From: Bacillota bacterium
Lineage (GTDB): Bacteria > Bacillota > Syntrophomonadia > Syntrophomonadales > DTU052
Length of the DNA stretch: 37,225 nucleotides
NCBI GenBank assembly: GCA_029781825.1
Contig: JAKOVY010000152.1
Span: forward strand, 1 to 37,225
Direction: 5' to 3'
Under the pieces are notes generated by a model. The model was not told the DNA's origin. It did not search any database and saw only the letters and a list, made by a program, of their open reading frames with translations. Below are positions 1 to 7,757 of this stretch, one piece after another (the stretch's first letter is position 1; each line of letters starts with the position of its first letter). The translations under genes were made by a program, and so were the position numbers.

Positions 1-135
1 CATTTCAGCTTCAAGCATCTTTTCCAACGCACCGGCAAAAAGATTTTTGAGTTTCGCTGTCAAATCAGCGGGGGTCGAACATTCTTCACTAATCAGAGCT
101 ACAAGTTGCATTTCCTTTTCGGTTAACTGTGCCAT
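1..135 (-). CDS. IS256-family (mutator-type) transposase, N-terminal fragment at window edge
   Basis: The minus strand encodes 45 residues running off the left edge, beginning MAQLTEKEMQLV and ending in LKNLFAGALEKMLEAEM. The LF.G.LE.MLEAE segment just before the edge matches the N-terminus of IS256-family DDE transposases, where it normally precedes DEHLGYEK. The catalytic DDE core would lie outside the window. An AAAGGAG SD at 144-150 is well spaced for the ATG at 135; an in-frame ATG at 141 is too close to it. Family assignment rests on this short N-terminal segment only. Whether the copy is intact cannot be told. Confidence 0.75.
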   Translation of the reverse strand, partial: MAQLTEKEMQLVALISEECSTPADLTAKLKNLFAGALEKMLEAEM

Positions 136-205
136 GGTCATTTCTCCTTTTCGTTTTGTCATGGAGATTATTCCCATTTACACAGTTGGATATATATTCT
201 CAGCG
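1..205 (-). mobile_element. Right-hand part of an IS256-like insertion sequence
   Basis: The transposase start is followed outward by about 65 bp without coding sequence. This includes the TTTACACAGTTGGATATA stretch at 177-194, the kind of sequence found in IS256-family terminal inverted repeats. The exact boundary near 195-205 is inferred, because the other terminus and the target duplication are outside the window. Confidence 0.45.
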
Positions 206-250
206 AGGTGTTGTGTTACCCGATAATTGGGCGTGGTACCGGGAAAGCTG

Positions 251-347
251 AGCCGCCTACTATCTAACCGTCCTGCATGATGAATGTTCCTGCGCACTTT
301 TTTGGCGCATTTCCCCTATACTCCGATAAACGATGCAGTAGGCGGCT
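251..347. repeat. 11-bp inverted repeat bracketing 75 bp downstream of rsgI
   Basis: AGCCGCCTACT at 251-261 is exactly the reverse complement of AGTAGGCGGCT at 337-347. The intervening 75 bp contains a smaller TGCGC/GCGCA hairpin around 290-308 with a T-run in its loop. It sits between the 3' end of rsgI (minus strand) and the IS end. It may be a long-range mRNA 3' structure for rsgI or a relic of a mobile element. No gene was found in 206-359. Confidence 0.5.
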
Positions 348-359
348 GGTGCTCACCAA

Positions 360-1472
360 TCAGTCAAACCGATTGCTAAACCTTGTCGTGACAAAGCTGT
401 TCTGCCAATAGTTGAAAGAATGGTTGTTCCCTCTCATGAATTTGAGAATCTCTCTTTCCTCAGCCGTGTTTTTCGACTGCTTTGACCACGTATTGCCTTT
501 ATTGGAGCTGTTGGTAGGCTTTTTCCCATTCTTTTTGCTGTTATCATTTTTATCCTTGTTGTTCTTGTTCTTGTCTCCAGATGTATTCTTTCTGTCATTG
601 TCATTTTTGTTTCCTGACGTACTCTTTCTGCCTTTATCATTTTTCTTACTGCTGTTGCTGCCGGACGTCTTTTCGAACCCGACATTTTTATTCCTGCCTG
701 CTTTATCTTTCTCACGAGTATATCTCTTATAATTTGGAGGCAGCTCAACATTGTGTTCTTCCAGCAGTTTTTTTATGGAATCCTTTTTAACATCATCTAT
801 TTTGACCGACGGGTCCTGCTTTTTCATCTCTTTATAGATCAGGTACCTGCCGGAACTAATACCGGTATTCTTAGCCTTCTTACGGATCTCACCGCTGGCG
901 GTGTATACCCTGACCTGAACCGGGCATTCCCTGGCGGTGGCAGACTGTTCAACCAACCGGCCCAGAGCCTTCCCATCCACCGGCTCTGCCTTATCATCCA
1001 CCGGACTGATAGTAGTTACTATCAGGTTCTCCTCCCCGGGTTTCAGGAACTTCTGTTCCACGGATTTGTCAATAATGGCCGCAATCGTATAATCAAGGCT
1101 TTTCCCCTTGTACTCACCCGGTTTAACCAGGCGGGTCGCCTCCTCATTAAGACAGGTCACGTCGATCACCAGGGATTTGCTGTCAACGGATATTTCCAGA
1201 CTGGGATTGATGTCCATGGTGATATAAGCCGCAACCCGGTTGACGCTGCCCTGGTATAACAGCACCGAGGTAAGAAAAAACAGCAGAAACGAGGCAGCCA
1301 CCAGCACTGATTTGATCTCGGCAGGTATTCGCACCCGATTATAAAATACCTCTTCGCCTACCTGCACCTCACGCGACGGCAGGGGGATCTTTTCATAACC
1401 CCCATCAGGGTTAACCACTATGCAGTGGCCGTCTTTAATGCTGGTTACCAGTCCCCGTTTTTTAAACCACAT
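360..1472 (-). CDS. rsgI: RsgI-type transmembrane anti-sigma-I factor
   Basis: This is the membrane anti-sigma factor that holds SigI inactive until an envelope signal arrives. Residues about 1-50 form the cytoplasmic RsgI N-terminal domain (MWFKKRGLVTSI, then a VNPDGGYEKIPLP segment). Residues about 55-75 form one membrane helix. An outer-face domain follows and contains DINPSLE. In characterised RsgI proteins an Asn-Pro bond in this conserved region is the autoproteolysis site needed for signalling. From about residue 255 the tail is low-complexity Ser/Asn/Lys/Gly, with no recognisable carbohydrate-binding module of the kind seen in cellulolytic clostridia. The gene lies 17 bp after sigI. 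The ATG at 1472 is favoured over 1478 because the GAAGGG SD abuts the latter. Confidence 0.9.
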   Translation of the reverse strand: MWFKKRGLVTSIKDGHCIVVNPDGGYEKIPLPSREVQVGEEVFYNRVRIPAEIKSVLVAASFLLFFLTSVLLYQGSVNRVAAYITMDINPSLEISVDSKSLVIDVTCLNEEATRLVKPGEYKGKSLDYTIAAIIDKSVEQKFLKPGEENLIVTTISPVDDKAEPVDGKALGRLVEQSATARECPVQVRVYTASGEIRKKAKNTGISSGRYLIYKEMKKQDPSVKIDDVKKDSIKKLLEEHNVELPPNYKRYTREKDKAGRNKNVGFEKTSGSNSSKKNDKGRKSTSGNKNDNDRKNTSGDKNKNNKDKNDNSKKNGKKPTNSSNKGNTWSKQSKNTAEEREILKFMRGNNHSFNYWQNSFVTTRFSNRFD

Positions 1473-1489
1473 GCCCATCCCTTCTCAAT

Positions 1490-2206
1490 CTATTTCGAAT
1501 CAAAATTTATGTACGAACGCAGGTAAATAAACTGTTCCGGCCGGCTGAGAATCAACGCACTGGCGATTATGAACTTCCGGCCTCTTTCCAGGGTTTTCCG
1601 TTTTATACCGCTGGCTTTTTCCAACTCACTGAGCGGCAGCTGCTTTCTGCTGGTCAGGTATTCCATCAGGATGGGACTTGCGGCCAGTTGAAAAGCGGCC
1701 TTCAGCAAGTCTCTCCGGTAGTCCCTGTGCCGCGGTGAAACCTTCACCAGGTCCTCAAAGCTGATTCCGTATTCAGACAATAGGCGTTCATACTCCTCGA
1801 TCTCCTCCCGGCGCTCGTCCTCTATAGTCATATTCCTGAAACTTTCCCAGGCGGTCTTGTGTTCCAGGTAATCCGAGATATTTTCGTCATCATACCGGTA
1901 ATCGGTCTCGTGCTTTGCCGTCTGGCGGTAATAGTCTTTCAGCCGGTTAATAATAACCAGCCTGCAGAAGGCGAGGAAAGGAACTTTTCGCTCCGGCTCA
2001 AAGCTGTCGATCGCGGAATTAAATGCTATGAGCCCAATACTCAGTTCATCGTCCCGGCCCCATTCCAGCATGCGATGGCAGAATTGGCTGGCGGTCTTGA
2101 GAATAAAAGGTTTGTACTGTTCCACCAGCCTCTCACGAGCAGAATAATCCCCGTCCTTGATTGCGCTTATGGTTTTTAGCAACAGGTCGTATTTACTTAA
2201 ATCCAT
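1490..2206 (-). CDS. sigI: RNA polymerase sigma factor SigI
   Basis: Predicted alternative sigma-70-type factor of 238 aa, the usual SigI length. Region 2-like sequence spans about residues 15-105, including YKPFILKTASQFC, DDELSIGLIAFNSAIDSF and PFLAFCRLVIINRLKDYYR. A C-terminal helical domain (about 145-230) includes LPLSELEKASGIKRKTLERGRKF, a likely -35 recognition helix-turn-helix. It is followed directly by rsgI, the canonical sigma/anti-sigma pair. A SigI-like promoter lies 61 bp upstream, so autoregulation is likely. In Bacillus subtilis SigI responds to heat and envelope stress; in cellulolytic clostridia SigI paralogues respond to extracellular polymers. The signal here is unknown. 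Confidence 0.93.
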   Translation of the reverse strand: MDLSKYDLLLKTISAIKDGDYSARERLVEQYKPFILKTASQFCHRMLEWGRDDELSIGLIAFNSAIDSFEPERKVPFLAFCRLVIINRLKDYYRQTAKHETDYRYDDENISDYLEHKTAWESFRNMTIEDERREEIEEYERLLSEYGISFEDLVKVSPRHRDYRRDLLKAAFQLAASPILMEYLTSRKQLPLSELEKASGIKRKTLERGRKFIIASALILSRPEQFIYLRSYINFDSK

Positions 2207-2266
2207 AAGGGGAGAACCTCATTAAGCATCGATGCGTAAGCCACTTTAAGACCCCTTAATTCAATA

Positions 2267-2295
2267 TACGGGGGTACAAAAAAATTTAACGGGGT
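2267..2295 (-). promoter_or_regulatory. SigI-like promoter for sigI-rsgI
   Basis: Reading the minus strand, ACCCCG (2295-2290) is separated by exactly 19 nt from CGTA (2270-2267), 61 bp before the sigI ATG. Known SigI promoters carry an ACCCCC-type -35 and a CGAA-type -10. It has the same architecture as the plus-strand promoter at 2301-2329. Confidence 0.6.
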
Positions 2296-2300
2296 AGGAT

Positions 2301-2329
2301 ACCCCCCTAAAAAAATTTATACCATCGTA
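2301..2329 (+). promoter_or_regulatory. SigI-like promoter for the exported protein gene at 2419
   Basis: ACCCCC (2301-2306), a 19-nt A/T-rich spacer, and CGTA (2326-2329) mirror the divergent sigI promoter, with the two -35 elements only 5 bp apart. Transcription would begin near 2335, giving an untranslated leader of about 85 nt. Confidence 0.6.
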
Positions 2330-2357
2330 TCCTTTAACAAATCCACAAAAACCACAT

Positions 2358-2378
2358 GCTGCCAGAACAACTGGCAGC
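2358..2378 (+). promoter_or_regulatory. 5'-leader hairpin upstream of the exported protein gene
   Basis: GCTGCCAG (2358-2365) and CTGGCAGC (2371-2378) form a perfect 8-bp stem with a 5-nt AACAA loop. No U-tract follows, so it is not an intrinsic terminator. It lies between the predicted start of transcription and the GAGGAGG SD, and may be a 5' stabilising structure or protein-binding site. Confidence 0.5.
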
Positions 2379-2418
2379 GGGCTGGTTACCTATCAGATTA
2401 ACGAGGAGGTATTAACAC

Positions 2419-3906
2419 ATGAAAAAGACTGTAGCAGTCTTACTGTGCCTGGCGATGATGCTGGGGTTCGGCACCATGGCTCTGGCTACCGGTGCCGACA
2501 GCACTTCACAGCCTGAAAAGTCCACCTATGAGTTCGGGTTTGCGGTGCCTGACAACATCGTGCCGGGAGGGGATGTACTGCTTCCAGTTACCTTCAAAAC
2601 AGCGAGCCTGGGCGAGGAAGGGTATGACAATGTCCGCTTTGAGATTGTCAACACCGTAGCTCCGGCTTCAGGTAATGTGACCTTTAAAGCCAAAGATCTG
2701 GCGGGTCGTACGATCTCCTTCACCAATTACGGTATTTACATTCCATCCCCCGGTTTCACGCTTCCGGCCCGGTACCGTGCAACTACTGATTGGACCCTGA
2801 ACTTCTCCAAGAGCGGTACCTATGTCATCAACTTTAAGGCCTACGACGGGAACCATTATAAAATTGCGGAAGCCAGTCAGCAGATAACCGTGGCAGAGGG
2901 AAGCTTTACCTGCACCGTTCCGGAAGAAATAATCGCCGGACAAGAAATTACTGCGAATGTCTCCTTTGTCACCGATTACAATTTCGAGGACGTGCACTTT
3001 GAGTTTGCCAAGACCGCCGGCAGCGGAGATGTGCTGTTCAAAGCCCAGGACTCGAACGGTACCTGGTATACCTTTGTAAACCGGGGCATCTGGGGCAGCG
3101 ACTTCGATATCACCGCCCCCTACAGTGAATCAACGCCGTGGAAACTCACATTCAGCAAAGCCGGTACATATACTATTAACTTCAGGCTGGTAGACAGTGA
3201 CGGAAAGGTGCTGATTGAGGACAGTCAGAGCGTTACCGTTAAAGAACCCTCAAGCAATGAGGATGAGGACGAGGATGAGGACAAGGACGATGATGGCAAC
3301 GTCAAATGCCCGGGCAACACCCATGGCCTCAAAAACGCCTTGAAAAATCATCTCAAAAATCGGAAACATTGGAATGAAAAAGAGCGTTCGAAATCAACCG
3401 CCCGCCTGCTGGAACTGCTGCAGCAGCGCGGCGTAACCCTCGAAGAACTTAAGGAACTGATTAAAGAATTGGAAAAAGAGATTGCGAAAGATAAAGGGTC
3501 AGACGACGACTACAAAGTCCTGAGCCGGATGTACAAATTAAAGGGTGAGAAGTATAAGACCTACATCAACGGGAAAAAGGTTGATTTTGACGTAACCCCC
3601 ATTGTAGTTAACGGGAGAACCCTGGTGCCCTTCAGAAAGATAGCCGAAGAACTGGGGGCTGATGTGAAATGGGTTGGCGGAGAAAAAAAGGTGATAGTGA
3701 CCAAAGGAAAGACCACCATCATACTGCTGCTGGGCGACAACACGGCTACGGTTCTTATCGGCGGAAAGAAAACCAAGGTAAAACTTGATGCTCCAGCCCT
3801 GCTGCACAACAATCGCACCATGGTACCGATACGGTTTCTGTCCGAATCACTGGGGGCTGATGTTGACTATTATTCCGAAGGAGCCCTGGTCGTGATTAAA
3901 ACCTGA
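2419..3906 (+). CDS. Exported protein: two tandem beta-type repeats, acidic linker, copper-amine-oxidase N-terminal domain
   Basis: The 495-aa product starts with a Sec signal peptide (MKKTVAVLLCLAMMLGFGTMALA). Two homologous segments of about 115 residues follow (about 36-155 and 160-272). They share F.VP..I..G, V.FE, V.FKA.D and a W.L.FSK.GTY.INF pattern, suggesting duplicated beta-sandwich domains. An Asp/Glu run (about 277-292) and a Lys-rich helical region (about 300-375) separate these from a copper-amine-oxidase N-terminal domain (about 380-495; V.GRTLVPFR, LGADV.W, N.RTMVPIRFLSESLGA). That domain is common on clostridial surface proteins and does not by itself imply oxidase activity. 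The strong SD is GAGGAGG. The divergent SigI promoter suggests it is an envelope output of the SigI switch; ligand unknown. Confidence 0.85.
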   Translation: MKKTVAVLLCLAMMLGFGTMALATGADSTSQPEKSTYEFGFAVPDNIVPGGDVLLPVTFKTASLGEEGYDNVRFEIVNTVAPASGNVTFKAKDLAGRTISFTNYGIYIPSPGFTLPARYRATTDWTLNFSKSGTYVINFKAYDGNHYKIAEASQQITVAEGSFTCTVPEEIIAGQEITANVSFVTDYNFEDVHFEFAKTAGSGDVLFKAQDSNGTWYTFVNRGIWGSDFDITAPYSESTPWKLTFSKAGTYTINFRLVDSDGKVLIEDSQSVTVKEPSSNEDEDEDEDKDDDGNVKCPGNTHGLKNALKNHLKNRKHWNEKERSKSTARLLELLQQRGVTLEELKELIKELEKEIAKDKGSDDDYKVLSRMYKLKGEKYKTYINGKKVDFDVTPIVVNGRTLVPFRKIAEELGADVKWVGGEKKVIVTKGKTTIILLLGDNTATVLIGGKKTKVKLDAPALLHNNRTMVPIRFLSESLGADVDYYSEGALVVIKT

Positions 3907-3923
3907 GAACCTGACTTCGTTTA

Positions 3924-3965
3924 AGGGGCTGACCCGCCGGGTGTCAGCCCCTTTTATTTTTTTCA
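3924..3965 (+). terminator. Rho-independent terminator after the exported protein gene
   Basis: AGGGGCTGAC (3924-3933) pairs with GTCAGCCCCT (3943-3952), followed by a T-rich tail. It begins 18 bp after the stop codon. Confidence 0.9.
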
Positions 3966-4124
3966 CGGATATCCACTATCATCCAGTAAAAATTGTTCTT
4001 GTTCCGTGTTCAAAAAAAAGGATTCACTGCATATTATGTGGAACAGTATCCCTGCGGTACTTTTTTCAGACCTGTGGACCACCGGTTTACTCTCATTATG
4101 AAGATCAATAGTGAGGTGTAGCGA

Positions 4125-5447
4125 ATGAACAAGTGGAAGGAGATGTACAAAACTAAATTAACAACTCCCGATGAAGCTGTGAAACTCATTGAACCGGGCG
4201 ACTATGTGATGCTTCCCTTTGCCAATGGAATTCCGCCGGCACTGTTGGAGGCTCTGGCCTCCCGACTCAGGAACGGGGATCTGAGCGACATACATTTTTT
4301 TGGCGGTCTAACGGTCCAGGACAGCAGCATTTTTGATTTCGACCTGGCCCCCAAAATGCTGCTCGAAGCCAACTTCCTGGGCGCACAGTTGCGCAAGGGA
4401 ACCCAAGAAGGAGTATTCACATTCAATCCCATGCGCCTTTCTGAGTACGTCCCCATCATGCTTGCACGTCAGATGAACGGGGTAATTGTACAGAGAGTGG
4501 CGCCCATGGACAAACACGGATTCTTAAGTACCGGGACCGATTGCGAGTACATCTGGGAGGTATTCAAGAAACACCCCCGCAAGCCGAAGCTCATCCTGGA
4601 GGTTAACGAGTACATGCCCCGGACGTTGGGCAACAACCAGTTTCACATATCCGAAGTCAGTGCGTTAATTGAACACAACACCCCACTGGTGTCACTCCCT
4701 CCCAACGAAATCACAGACGTCGACCGGACCATTGCCGGTTATATAGCCGAAATGGTCGAGGATGAGTCCTGTCTGCAGCTGGGAATCGGACGCATCCCCA
4801 ACGCGGTAGCACAGTTTCTAAAAGACAAACGTGACTTGGGAATCCACACCGAAATGCTGGTCGATTCTATGGTTGACCTTTACGAAGCCGGTGCTGTCAC
4901 CTGCGCCAAAAAGAATTTCATGCCCAACCGTTGGATTGCGACCTTTGCTTTGGGCTCGCAAAAACTATATGACTTCATTGACGACAACCCGATGGTATGG
5001 ATGCTCTCCGCCGCTTGGGTTAATGACCCCAACAATATTGCGAAAAACGACCGAATGGTGTCAGTCAACTCCACCCTTGAGGTGGACCTTACCGGGCAAT
5101 GCAACTCCGAATCAATCGGCTATCGCCAGTATTCGGGTACCGGCGGCCAGTTGGATTTTGTCCAGGGCGCGGTTCGTTCCCGGGGAGGCAAGTCCTTCTT
5201 AACACTGTACTCTACCTATACCGACAAAGAGGGTAATCTTCGGTCGCGGATTGTTCCTCGTCTGAGCGACGGCGCTACCGTAACCGTTCCCCGCACCGAT
5301 GTCCAGTATGTGGTGTCGGAATACGGTGTAGCCAGCCTCAAAGGCAAACACGTCCGTCAGCGGGTAGAAGAACTGATAAATATCGCCCATCCCGATTTTC
5401 GCGATTACTTGCGTTCCGAAGCACGCCGAATGAACTTCATTCCGTAA
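4125..5447 (+). CDS. Acetyl-CoA hydrolase/CoA-transferase family protein (4-hydroxybutyrate or butyrate:acetate CoA-transferase type)
   Basis: Family I-like CoA-transferase of 440 aa, the usual length for the AbfT/Cat1/butyryl-CoA:acetate group. It is expected to move CoA between an acyl-CoA and a carboxylate such as acetate through a glutamyl-CoA intermediate. The likely catalytic Glu is residue 243 in GIHTEM. The C-terminal CoA-binding signature SGTGGQLDFVQGA is present, as is QLGIGRIPNAVA. A GAGGTG SD precedes the ATG. The gene is monocistronic, flanked by terminators. The acyl substrate cannot be decided from sequence. With the ferredoxin-linked enzymes nearby, a role in short-chain fatty acid fermentation or syntrophic activation is plausible. 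Confidence 0.88.
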   Translation: MNKWKEMYKTKLTTPDEAVKLIEPGDYVMLPFANGIPPALLEALASRLRNGDLSDIHFFGGLTVQDSSIFDFDLAPKMLLEANFLGAQLRKGTQEGVFTFNPMRLSEYVPIMLARQMNGVIVQRVAPMDKHGFLSTGTDCEYIWEVFKKHPRKPKLILEVNEYMPRTLGNNQFHISEVSALIEHNTPLVSLPPNEITDVDRTIAGYIAEMVEDESCLQLGIGRIPNAVAQFLKDKRDLGIHTEMLVDSMVDLYEAGAVTCAKKNFMPNRWIATFALGSQKLYDFIDDNPMVWMLSAAWVNDPNNIAKNDRMVSVNSTLEVDLTGQCNSESIGYRQYSGTGGQLDFVQGAVRSRGGKSFLTLYSTYTDKEGNLRSRIVPRLSDGATVTVPRTDVQYVVSEYGVASLKGKHVRQRVEELINIAHPDFRDYLRSEARRMNFIP

Positions 5448-5472
5448 ATTCGAGCGGAAGGTAGACTGTACG

Positions 5473-5515
5473 ATACCGACATACGCGGCGTCCGTGCCGC
5501 GGCTGTCGGTATTTT
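5473..5515 (+). terminator. Terminator after the CoA-transferase gene
   Basis: ATACCGACA (5473-5481) pairs with TGTCGGTAT (5504-5512) around an inner GC-rich stem, followed by TTTT. It lies between two convergent genes. Confidence 0.8.
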
Positions 5516-5548
5516 GCCATCTGGAACGGGATAGTCTCACTTTTCTTT

Positions 5549-7234
5549 TTACTTGTGCAGGTAGATCTCTGCCATAGAAGCGGCAATCTCCCGAAAAACC
5601 GGGGCGGCGTTCCGACCTCCACTCTGACCATGCTCCACCAAAACGGCTATTACCCACTGTGGGTTTTCCGCCGGGAAATAACCAACAAACCAGGTGTCCA
5701 GGATCTCTTCTCCTGATTCGGTATACTGCCCGGTCTGGCTGGTCGCCGTCTTTCCCCCGCATCCGATCCCCGGAATATAGGCGTTGCGTCCGGTTCCCGT
5801 ACTCGTAACCAACCGCAAATACTCACGCAGGGTGCGGGCAGTTGCCGGGCTGATTACCTGTTCTCCGGGGTCACTCGGCAACAAGTGTACAATCTGATCC
5901 CCCTCACGAACCTCTCTCACCAGTCGCGGTCTTTTATACAGCCCGTTATCAACAACTGTAGCTACCATATTGGCTACCTGCAGGGGAGTCATCATTACCC
6001 CCTTCTGCCCCAGGGATGCGTTGCCCAGAGCCGGGCCGCCGTAATCAATCTGCAGGTGGCTGTCTCCCTGAGCCTTTTCATACCCGATGATTTCGCGGTC
6101 GAACAGCCTGGCCTTTTTGCAGAAATCCAAGAGCCGGCTGCGGCCCACCCGGAGTCCGATCTCGATAAAGGCGGCGTTACAGCTTTCTGCCAGAGCCCGG
6201 GAGGCGGATACCTCTCCGTGCCCGGATGTTTTCCAACATGGGATTACTGTTTTTTCTGAAAACCGGAATTGCCCGGAGCAGTAAAAAGTATCAGCGGAGC
6301 TTAACAGCCCGTTTTCCATGGCTGCCGCCGTTACGGCTATCTTAAAGATTGAACCGGGATAAAAGGCGCTAAGCGTCCGGTTTAACTGACACCCGGTATT
6401 CGTCGTATAGCTGTCAGGGTCGTAGGGGTTATAGGCAGGGCGGCTGACCATAGCCAGGATGTCCCGGCTTGCAATATCAAGGATAACAACCGCACCGGTG
6501 TTAATGTGCCTGTCAACAATGTCCTCCGTCATCTCCTGTATGGTGCGGTCAATGGTAGTCACCACATCCCGAGCCGCTTTCCTGTTGGAAGCCAATTTGA
6601 GCGGTATTCCGGGGATGTAGTTTCCCAGGGCATCCACTACCCTCAGAACCTGTTTGGGGTGGGAACGGGCCCTCAGTTCATCCTCATAGCGCAATTCGAT
6701 ACCGGAACTGCCGACCACCCGCGCGTTCTCTTCAGGTCCGGCCGGGCTAAGACTCCCCAAAAGGTGTATAAACCTGCCATCCTCCCGGTAACGCCTCTGA
6801 ACCTGGACCACCAGAATCCCGTCTACTGCGGCCAGTTCCTGTCTTGTTTTTTTATCGTCAACCGGGAACTTTAATAATACCAAGGATTCCCGGCGTTTAT
6901 CGGCATCCCGCAGGCTTTCTTCAATTATTCGCGGTTCAGTTCCCAGAATTTCGGCTACTTTGCAGGAAATCTCCCTAAAATCAGCGATCCTATCCGGCAT
7001 ACCGAAGCAGGCCCAGGACAAACCGGTACCGGTCAAAGGCCGGCAGTAACGATCCAATATATCACCGCGCCCCGATTCGGGAAAAGAAAAACCCCGGGTA
7101 CGCATATTGGCAGCCTTGTGGGCCAGTTGGGGCCCCTGCACTACCTGAAAATAAAAAAACCGCCCCGCAATGATCACCAGGAAAAGATACAGCATTGACA
7201 GGACAAACAGCATCCTGCGTTTGACCAATGGCAT
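5549..7234 (-). CDS. Class B penicillin-binding protein (transpeptidase)
   Basis: Membrane-anchored DD-transpeptidase of 561 aa that cross-links peptidoglycan. Residues about 9-29 are the single N-terminal membrane helix. A dimerisation/pedestal region contains GRGDILDR. The transpeptidase domain has the SxxK nucleophile motif at Ser295 (PGSIFK), SCN at 351-353, and a third motif near Lys495. That third motif reads GGKTATSQTG, so the usual KTG is KTA. The short single-anchor layout and lack of PASTA repeats fit a PBP2/SpoVD-like protein, but the subgroup is unresolved. It ends a minus-strand run of cell-wall genes (VanW, MltG). It has an ATG start with a GGGG-type SD. Confidence 0.88.
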   Translation of the reverse strand: MPLVKRRMLFVLSMLYLFLVIIAGRFFYFQVVQGPQLAHKAANMRTRGFSFPESGRGDILDRYCRPLTGTGLSWACFGMPDRIADFREISCKVAEILGTEPRIIEESLRDADKRRESLVLLKFPVDDKKTRQELAAVDGILVVQVQRRYREDGRFIHLLGSLSPAGPEENARVVGSSGIELRYEDELRARSHPKQVLRVVDALGNYIPGIPLKLASNRKAARDVVTTIDRTIQEMTEDIVDRHINTGAVVILDIASRDILAMVSRPAYNPYDPDSYTTNTGCQLNRTLSAFYPGSIFKIAVTAAAMENGLLSSADTFYCSGQFRFSEKTVIPCWKTSGHGEVSASRALAESCNAAFIEIGLRVGRSRLLDFCKKARLFDREIIGYEKAQGDSHLQIDYGGPALGNASLGQKGVMMTPLQVANMVATVVDNGLYKRPRLVREVREGDQIVHLLPSDPGEQVISPATARTLREYLRLVTSTGTGRNAYIPGIGCGGKTATSQTGQYTESGEEILDTWFVGYFPAENPQWVIAVLVEHGQSGGRNAAPVFREIAASMAEIYLHK

Positions 7235-7512
7235 AATTTCCCCGCATCCCCTGATTTTCTGCTTATTTTTCTAGGTTTTACCTGTATAATCCGACTTATA
7301 CACCAACTCGCTTAAATCGATAAGAAATGGTCAATGGGTGCGAACGGAAATTGGGCTCTGATGCGGCGCGCCTTAGTGAGTGAGGCCTGTACAGGGTCCG
7401 GCAGTTGAAATAAGAGAGATGGAGTGTGACAATTCCCGCATTCCTTAATCAGGTGCGGGGAGGAAAAAGTAACATAGAGGGCCGGGAACCGTTAAAAGAT
7501 GGGCAAACCTAC

Positions 7513-7725
7513 TTAGTCGGGGAGGACTTCGACGGGAAAAGGCACGTTGTTGATTATCGTCAGAGCGTCATCATAGGTGTCCGGAGTTACGTACACCACA
7601 ACCAAACCGGCTTTGTTGTCAAGGGTGCTGACAACACCCAGACCATCATAGCCCTCGAAGATGCGGTTGAGCCAGTAAATATCCGAGGGCTTCAAACTGC
7701 ACTTGATAATCTCTTTGGTTCCCAT
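7513..7725 (-). CDS. DUF4911 domain protein
   Basis: Small acidic protein of 70 aa lying 32 bp after the U32 peptidase gene. The pattern fits DUF4911 as I know it: EIIKCSLKPSDIYWLNRIFEGYDGLGVVSTLD, then VVYVTPD, then a final beta strand. This family is typically encoded beside U32 peptidases in clostridia. The ATG at 7725 follows a GAAAGGA SD by about 11 nt. The open frame extends upstream to 7818, but that would overlap the U32 gene and has no better SD. Function unknown; context suggests an accessory to the U32 enzyme. Confidence 0.72.
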   Translation of the reverse strand: MGTKEIIKCSLKPSDIYWLNRIFEGYDGLGVVSTLDNKAGLVVVYVTPDTYDDALTIINNVPFPVEVLPD

Positions 7726-7757
7726 ATGTAACAGCATCCTTTCGTGTAAAGTGTGCT

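Noticed and set aside
7426-7731. Plus-strand open frame of 101 codons starting with GTG
   Set aside because: It is antisense to the DUF4911 gene, whose family pattern and position after the U32 gene are convincing.
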